Positions 60,101 to 64,000 of a stretch of 64,000 bases of DNA are shown piece after piece (the stretch's first letter is position 1; each line of letters starts with the position of its first letter). The notes under the pieces were generated by a model. That model was given only the letters and a program-made list of their open reading frames with translations, made no database searches and was not told the DNA's origin. Origin of the DNA: Neobacillus cucumis (GTDB lineage Bacteria > Bacillota > Bacilli > Bacillales_B > DSM-18226). The position numbers and the translations under genes are program-made. The DNA is taken from the NCBI RefSeq assembly GCF_016107705.1, contig NZ_JAEHGC010000007.1:1-64000 (forward strand). The letters are read 5' to 3'.

Positions 60101-60856
60101 TTAATTTCTCAAAAAACCGCCTTCTGAATGGATGACCTGGCCGGTAATCCATTCTGCTTCTTTTGATGCCAGAAAGGCGACTATTTGGGCCGCATCCTCG
60201 GGATGGCCAATCCGTCCCATTAAAAATTTCCCTGCTAGTACTGCTTTTATATCTTCTGTCATCCAACCCGTATCGGTTGGACCAGGGTTTACGGCATTTA
60301 CGGTAATTCCCTTGGGTGCTAACTCTGCAGACAGGGTGATTGTAAAGGCAGAAATAGCACCTTTCGTCGCAGCATAAGCCAACTCACCGGGCATCGGTCC
60401 TAATCCTTGACCGGATGTAATGTTAATTATCCGGCCCACAGACTTTCCATTCAGTTCGAAATGTCGGGCAAATTCGCAGCAAAGCAGGAAGGTACTCCTC
60501 ATGTTCACTGCATAGTGCTCATCAAGACATTTTGCTGTTAAGCTCATATACCCATCCCTCTCAGAATGCGCCGCATTATTAACAAGAATGGTCGGACATC
60601 CTAGTTCATCAAGGACACTGTCCATCATTTCGGAAGCAGCATTCGATTTTGCTAAATCAATCTCCTTATGTTTACAGGTGACTCCCAACCCACGCATTTC
60701 TTCCTGAAACCTATTTGTCCAATCCCGGGCTGCTCTCCAATGAGTAAAAAATAGATCGGCCCCGCCAGCGGCAAGCTTACGGCAAATCGCAGCACCAATG
60801 CCCAATTCGTGACTTACTCCCGTAACAATAGCAATTTGGCCTTTCAGTTTTGACAT
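60101..60856 (-). CDS. SDR-family oxidoreductase
   Basis: A 251-residue short-chain dehydrogenase. The NAD(P) site is IVTGVSHELGIGAAICRKLAAGGADL at 9-34, NNAAHSERDG near 90, and the catalytic pair Tyr/Lys in YAATKGAISAF near 155. It may reduce a keto sugar or oxidise a sugar alcohol. GAGGAGG precedes the ATG. It follows the TIM-barrel gene by 60 bases on the same strand. The substrate is unknown. Confidence 0.88.
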   Translation of the reverse strand: MSKLKGQIAIVTGVSHELGIGAAICRKLAAGGADLFFTHWRAARDWTNRFQEEMRGLGVTCKHKEIDLAKSNAASEMMDSVLDELGCPTILVNNAAHSERDGYMSLTAKCLDEHYAVNMRSTFLLCCEFARHFELNGKSVGRIINITSGQGLGPMPGELAYAATKGAISAFTITLSAELAPKGITVNAVNPGPTDTGWMTEDIKAVLAGKFLMGRIGHPEDAAQIVAFLASKEAEWITGQVIHSEGGFLRN

Positions 60857-60916
60857 TACAAACCTCCTCTTTAAAAAATAACAGGCCCGCTTTAACTATA
60901 GCGAGCCAAAACAATC

Positions 60917-61885
60917 TTATACCCACCACATAGAAGATGGTTTTTCTTCAATCAAAACAGCTTTTAAGTTGCGAACAGCCCGCCTGAATCCCTCTTCAAT
61001 GGACATTAATGGATCTTCATGTTCAATACTGACAACATAATCATAACCAAATGTTCTGAGTGCACTCATCATGTCGGACCAATCCTGAAGACTATGACCG
61101 CAGCCAACCGAGCGGAAGGACCAGGCCCTTGTCTGCACACTTCCATACGGCTGCATATCAGTAAGACCGTACATATTGACATTTTCCTGATCAATATACG
61201 TATCTTTTGCATGAAAATGATGAATGGCCTTTTCTTTGCCAAGGATTTTAATCGCGGCAACCGGATCAATCCCCTGCCACCACAAATGACTAGGATCCAA
61301 ATTCGCACCAATCGCTTCACAGGTTTGTTCCCTTAGCTTTAACAGCGTATAGGGAGTATGGACGAGAAAACCGCCATGGAGCTCAAGGCCAATTTTCACC
61401 TTCCGATCCTCAGCAAATTTCCCCCATTCCTTCCAATAGGGGATAAGCTTTTCTTCCCATTGCCATTTTAATACTTCACCATATTCATTTGGCCACGGGG
61501 CAACAGGCCAATTTGGATATTTTGCCCCTTCATGGTCACCTGCAGTGCCGGAAAAACAATTCACAACCGGAACCCCCATTAATTCTGCTAGTTGTACGGT
61601 CTTTACATAGGTTTCATGTGATGTTTTTGCAAATTCCCTATCAGGCGAGAGCGGATTACCGTGACAGCTAAAGGCACTAATCGTTAAACCTCGTTTATCG
61701 ATCTGTTTCAGATAGTCTTCACGCTTCTCCTTGCTTTCAAGCAACCCATCAAGATCGCAATGGGTGTTCCCGGGATAGTTCCCGGTCCCAATTTCTACTG
61801 CATTTAGACCGGAATCTTTCACATAATCAAGCATTTCTTCAAATTTCTTTTCGGCAAACAATACCGTAAATACACCAAGCCGCAT
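60917..61885 (-). CDS. Sugar phosphate isomerase/epimerase, TIM-barrel
   Basis: A 322-residue protein of the AP-endonuclease-2/xylose-isomerase-like TIM-barrel family. MRLGVFTVLFAEKKFEEMLDYVKDSGLNAVEIGTG at the start, KIGLELHGGFLVHTPYTLL near 165 and HFHAKDTYI near 224 supply Glu/His/Asp metal ligands. It acts with the two neighbouring Gfo/Idh/MocA dehydrogenases, as in inositol and related sugar catabolism. GAAAGGTAG precedes the ATG. Confidence 0.87.
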   Translation of the reverse strand: MRLGVFTVLFAEKKFEEMLDYVKDSGLNAVEIGTGNYPGNTHCDLDGLLESKEKREDYLKQIDKRGLTISAFSCHGNPLSPDREFAKTSHETYVKTVQLAELMGVPVVNCFSGTAGDHEGAKYPNWPVAPWPNEYGEVLKWQWEEKLIPYWKEWGKFAEDRKVKIGLELHGGFLVHTPYTLLKLREQTCEAIGANLDPSHLWWQGIDPVAAIKILGKEKAIHHFHAKDTYIDQENVNMYGLTDMQPYGSVQTRAWSFRSVGCGHSLQDWSDMMSALRTFGYDYVVSIEHEDPLMSIEEGFRRAVRNLKAVLIEEKPSSMWWV

Positions 61886-61924
61886 ACTGTACTCACTACC
61901 TTTCGATTAAAAATGAATCCTCCC

Positions 61925-62947
61925 CTAAATCATACTGCTTCTATAAATCTCTTCTATGACTTGGGATACTCTAACTGCTTGCTCTGGCTTTACCACCAGC
62001 TCAGCGTGCCCAAGGCAGGCCGCAACAAAATTCTCTGCTTGAGGGAGATCTGGCTTATCTTCTCCAGGAATCCAAACAGCTTGACTATTAAACAACATTC
62101 CATATTTGGCATAGTTCAAACGAAGAGGAAAAACTTCTAAGCCGCCTTTGTCACCTGATAGACTGATATTTTCAACGATATCCTCTTTAATATTATTCGA
62201 CCATGATGTTTCAAAAAGCATTGAAGCTCCGTTTGCAAATTTGATATAGGCAGAAACATGATCATCGACATTGAAGGTTTGATGATCAAAAGAACCCCAC
62301 TCGTTTACCTGTCCAGCGGTTTTACTTAAAGCATTATATGCAGTCCCAGAAACCTCAATCGGTTCTACATCCCCCATTAACCAAAGTGCTAAATCAAGGA
62401 GATGACAGCCATAATCGATTAAGCTGCCGCCCCCTTGTAATTCTTTATTGGTAAAAACCCCCCAGCCCGGCACTTTACGGCGGCGTAATGCCTGAACACG
62501 TACCACAAGAGGATTGCCAATTTCACCTGCTTCGATGATTTTTTTAGCGGCTTGAGCCTCTTTCATAAAACGGTAATGATAGGCGACAGTTAAAACCTTT
62601 CCTGATTTTTTTGCGGCCGATTCCATTTTCTGGCATTCTGCAACAGTCAGCGCCATTGGTTTTTCACATAGAACGTGCTTTCCAGCCTCGAGAGCTGCGA
62701 TAGCAATTTCTGCATGGAACTTATTTGGTGTACAAATTACAATAGCATCAACATCGTCAAACATTTCTTGATAGGATGGATACACTTTAAAACTATTAAA
62801 TTGCGAAGAAATCTGCTCGGCACGTGCATGAACAACATCATAGACTCCCTCAATCGTTGTCGTTTCACTTAATTGTAGGAATGTAGGGATATGGCGGGTG
62901 ACCGCAATACCACCGGTACCGATAATCCCAATTCGTAGTTTACTCAT
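61925..62947 (-). CDS. Gfo/Idh/MocA-family oxidoreductase
   Basis: A 340-residue NAD(P)-dependent sugar dehydrogenase. The Rossmann motif is RIGIIGTGGIAVTRHIPTF at 5-23, the conserved Lys lies in HVLCEKPMALTVAEC near 94-108, and YHYRFMKEA near 125 and GSLIDYGCHLLDLALWLMGDVE near 172 follow. It probably oxidises a polyol or sugar. It follows the next dehydrogenase gene by 10 bases, so all four genes at this end form one operon. Confidence 0.9.
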   Translation of the reverse strand: MSKLRIGIIGTGGIAVTRHIPTFLQLSETTTIEGVYDVVHARAEQISSQFNSFKVYPSYQEMFDDVDAIVICTPNKFHAEIAIAALEAGKHVLCEKPMALTVAECQKMESAAKKSGKVLTVAYHYRFMKEAQAAKKIIEAGEIGNPLVVRVQALRRRKVPGWGVFTNKELQGGGSLIDYGCHLLDLALWLMGDVEPIEVSGTAYNALSKTAGQVNEWGSFDHQTFNVDDHVSAYIKFANGASMLFETSWSNNIKEDIVENISLSGDKGGLEVFPLRLNYAKYGMLFNSQAVWIPGEDKPDLPQAENFVAACLGHAELVVKPEQAVRVSQVIEEIYRSSMI

Positions 62948-62957
62948 CTAAGACACC

Positions 62958-64000
62958 TCATTTAGTCACGGACTTTGTGCCAAGCTTCACAATTTGTTTC
63001 GTTTCATCGGATTCAAGAGCTGCTAAAATGACCTGTAAGGATTTCATTCCCTCCTCACCCGTGATCACCGGCTCTGTATCATTTACTATACTGTTAACAA
63101 AATTCTCGATTACGTGTGAGCTTTTTTGACCACCTTCTTCATTTGAATGAATTTTCCCCAGTTCATATTTAACGGTTTCCCCATTCTTAAACTGAACAAT
63201 CAACGAGAAATTAGGATCCTCCTCCAACCTAAGAATCGCATTTTCTCCATAGATAATGGTTGAATTATCTTCCTTCGACACATAGGACCAGCTTGCCGCG
63301 AGTGTACCGACGATTCCCGATTCTGTTTTCAAAATACAAACCGCATTATCGTCAACATCACTATTCGTTTTTGCACTGGTTTCGACAAATGAGGCGACCT
63401 CAACGATTTCCTCGCCAAGTAAATAGCGGATTAAATCCGTTTTATGGACACCGAGGTCACCCATCGCACCAATAAATGCCTGTTCTTTTTTGAAAAACCA
63501 GCTGCGTGCTCCATCTGCACTCCATTTTTCCGGACCTGGATGGCCGAATGCCGTTCTAAAGCTGTAGATTTTTCCAACTTCCCCGTTCTCTATTAGTTTT
63601 CTGGCCTTTACATGTGAAGGAACAAAACGTTGATTATGAGCAATCATTAGTTTTTTTCCGTTAGACTTTGCTGCTTCAATCATTGCTAACGCTTCTGTTT
63701 GTGAGGTAGCCATTGGCTTTTCACAAAGAACATGTTTGCCTGCATTTAATGCAGCGATGGAAATCGGAGCATGTAAGTAATTAGGGGTGCAAACAGATAC
63801 AGCATCAATCTCCGCTTCTAAAAGCAATTCCTCAAAATTACTAAAAGCCTTCGCCCCAAATTGGCCAGCTATTTCTTCTGCTCTTTCCTTGACAATATCA
63901 CACACTGCAACAATCTGAACCTTTGAATTGGCACCATATTCCGGTAAATGACGGTGCCTGGCAATACTTCCGCAACCAATAACGGCAATTCTTAATTTAC
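62958..64000 (-). CDS. Gfo/Idh/MocA-family oxidoreductase (5' end outside window)
   Basis: A second sugar dehydrogenase. The coding frame stays open to the right edge: bases 63906-64000 read KLRIAVIGCGSIARHRHLPE and onward, the NAD-binding motif, so the true start lies beyond 64000. The conserved HVLCEKPMATSQTEAL, NQRFVPSHVKARKLIENGEVGKIYSFR and GDLGVHKTDLIRYLLGEEIVEV are present. It is the first visible gene of the sugar-oxidation operon. Confidence 0.9.
   Translation of the reverse strand, partial: KLRIAVIGCGSIARHRHLPEYGANSKVQIVAVCDIVKERAEEIAGQFGAKAFSNFEELLLEAEIDAVSVCTPNYLHAPISIAALNAGKHVLCEKPMATSQTEALAMIEAAKSNGKKLMIAHNQRFVPSHVKARKLIENGEVGKIYSFRTAFGHPGPEKWSADGARSWFFKKEQAFIGAMGDLGVHKTDLIRYLLGEEIVEVASFVETSAKTNSDVDDNAVCILKTESGIVGTLAASWSYVSKEDNSTIIYGENAILRLEEDPNFSLIVQFKNGETVKYELGKIHSNEEGGQKSSHVIENFVNSIVNDTEPVITGEEGMKSLQVILAALESDETKQIVKLGTKSVTK

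Noticed and set aside
60101..64000. Sugar-oxidation genes as part of the phosphonate BMC
   Set aside because: They form their own operon behind a 480-base gap and hairpin, with no encapsulation helices or phosphonate-related motifs.

Overview
The window comes from a low-GC Gram-positive spore-former of the Bacillaceae, probably a Neobacillus-like or other environmental Bacillus. The evidence is strong AAGGAGG ribosome binding sites with frequent TTG/GTG starts, a T-box leader on proBA, several good matches to the CcpA cre consensus, consensus sigma-A promoters, and many proteins that look like B. subtilis families (YwdH, YybE/YybF, DUF1292, YwrA/YwrB, PucR). No rRNA, tRNA, CRISPR array, transposase or phage gene was seen.

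Layout. 1-345 is a tandem array of 51-52 bp repeats. 447-14505 is mostly housekeeping: aldehyde dehydrogenase, pterin dehydratase, AzgA purine permease, methyltransferase, a LysR/MFS pair, a DinG/XPD-like helicase with a nuclease domain, proBA with its T-box, and a flavoprotein oxidoreductase. 14603-21994 is a twelve-gene operon for a bacterial microcompartment (BMC) of the sugar-phosphate type: SorC regulator, PduL, flavoprotein-like protein, three EutN pentamers, two BMC-H hexamers, acylating aldehyde dehydrogenase, triosephosphate isomerase, RpiB-like protein and DeoC aldolase. 22276-31478 is a reductive pyrimidine degradation cluster (PreT, PreA, dihydropyrimidinase, PucR regulator, semialdehyde dehydrogenase, aminotransferase). 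31969-43068 holds a mix of unlinked genes: helicase, chromate transporter pair, YbaK, BtuF-like protein, multidrug exporter with TetR, thioesterase and sensor kinase.

43245-59617 is the most striking part. A second BMC core (EutN, flavoprotein-like protein, PduL, BMC-H, acylating aldehyde dehydrogenase, BMC-H with a C-terminal extension) lies in one run with phosphonoacetaldehyde hydrolase (PhnX) and a PbfA-like lyase. Next to it, on the same strand, are PhnW, a DeoR regulator, MgtC, a saccharopine-dehydrogenase-like protein, an MHS-family transporter and a complete 2-aminoethylphosphonate-type ABC importer. Read as a pathway: 2-aminoethylphosphonate enters by ABC transport, PhnW (or PbfA from the hydroxylated form) makes phosphonoacetaldehyde, PhnX splits it to phosphate and acetaldehyde, and the BMC enzymes turn acetaldehyde into acetyl-CoA and then acetyl-phosphate. 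This looks like a phosphonate-fed acetaldehyde metabolosome. I do not recall a characterised example.

The two BMC loci share the same idea. DeoC in the first and PhnX in the second both release acetaldehyde, and both loci carry the same PduL, flavoprotein-like and EutN triad in the same order. The pyrimidine cluster between them also ends in acetyl-CoA. Together with DeoC it could cover both halves of a pyrimidine deoxynucleoside. 60101-64000 is a sugar-oxidation cluster (SDR, TIM-barrel isomerase, two Gfo/Idh/MocA dehydrogenases), the last gene running off the right edge.
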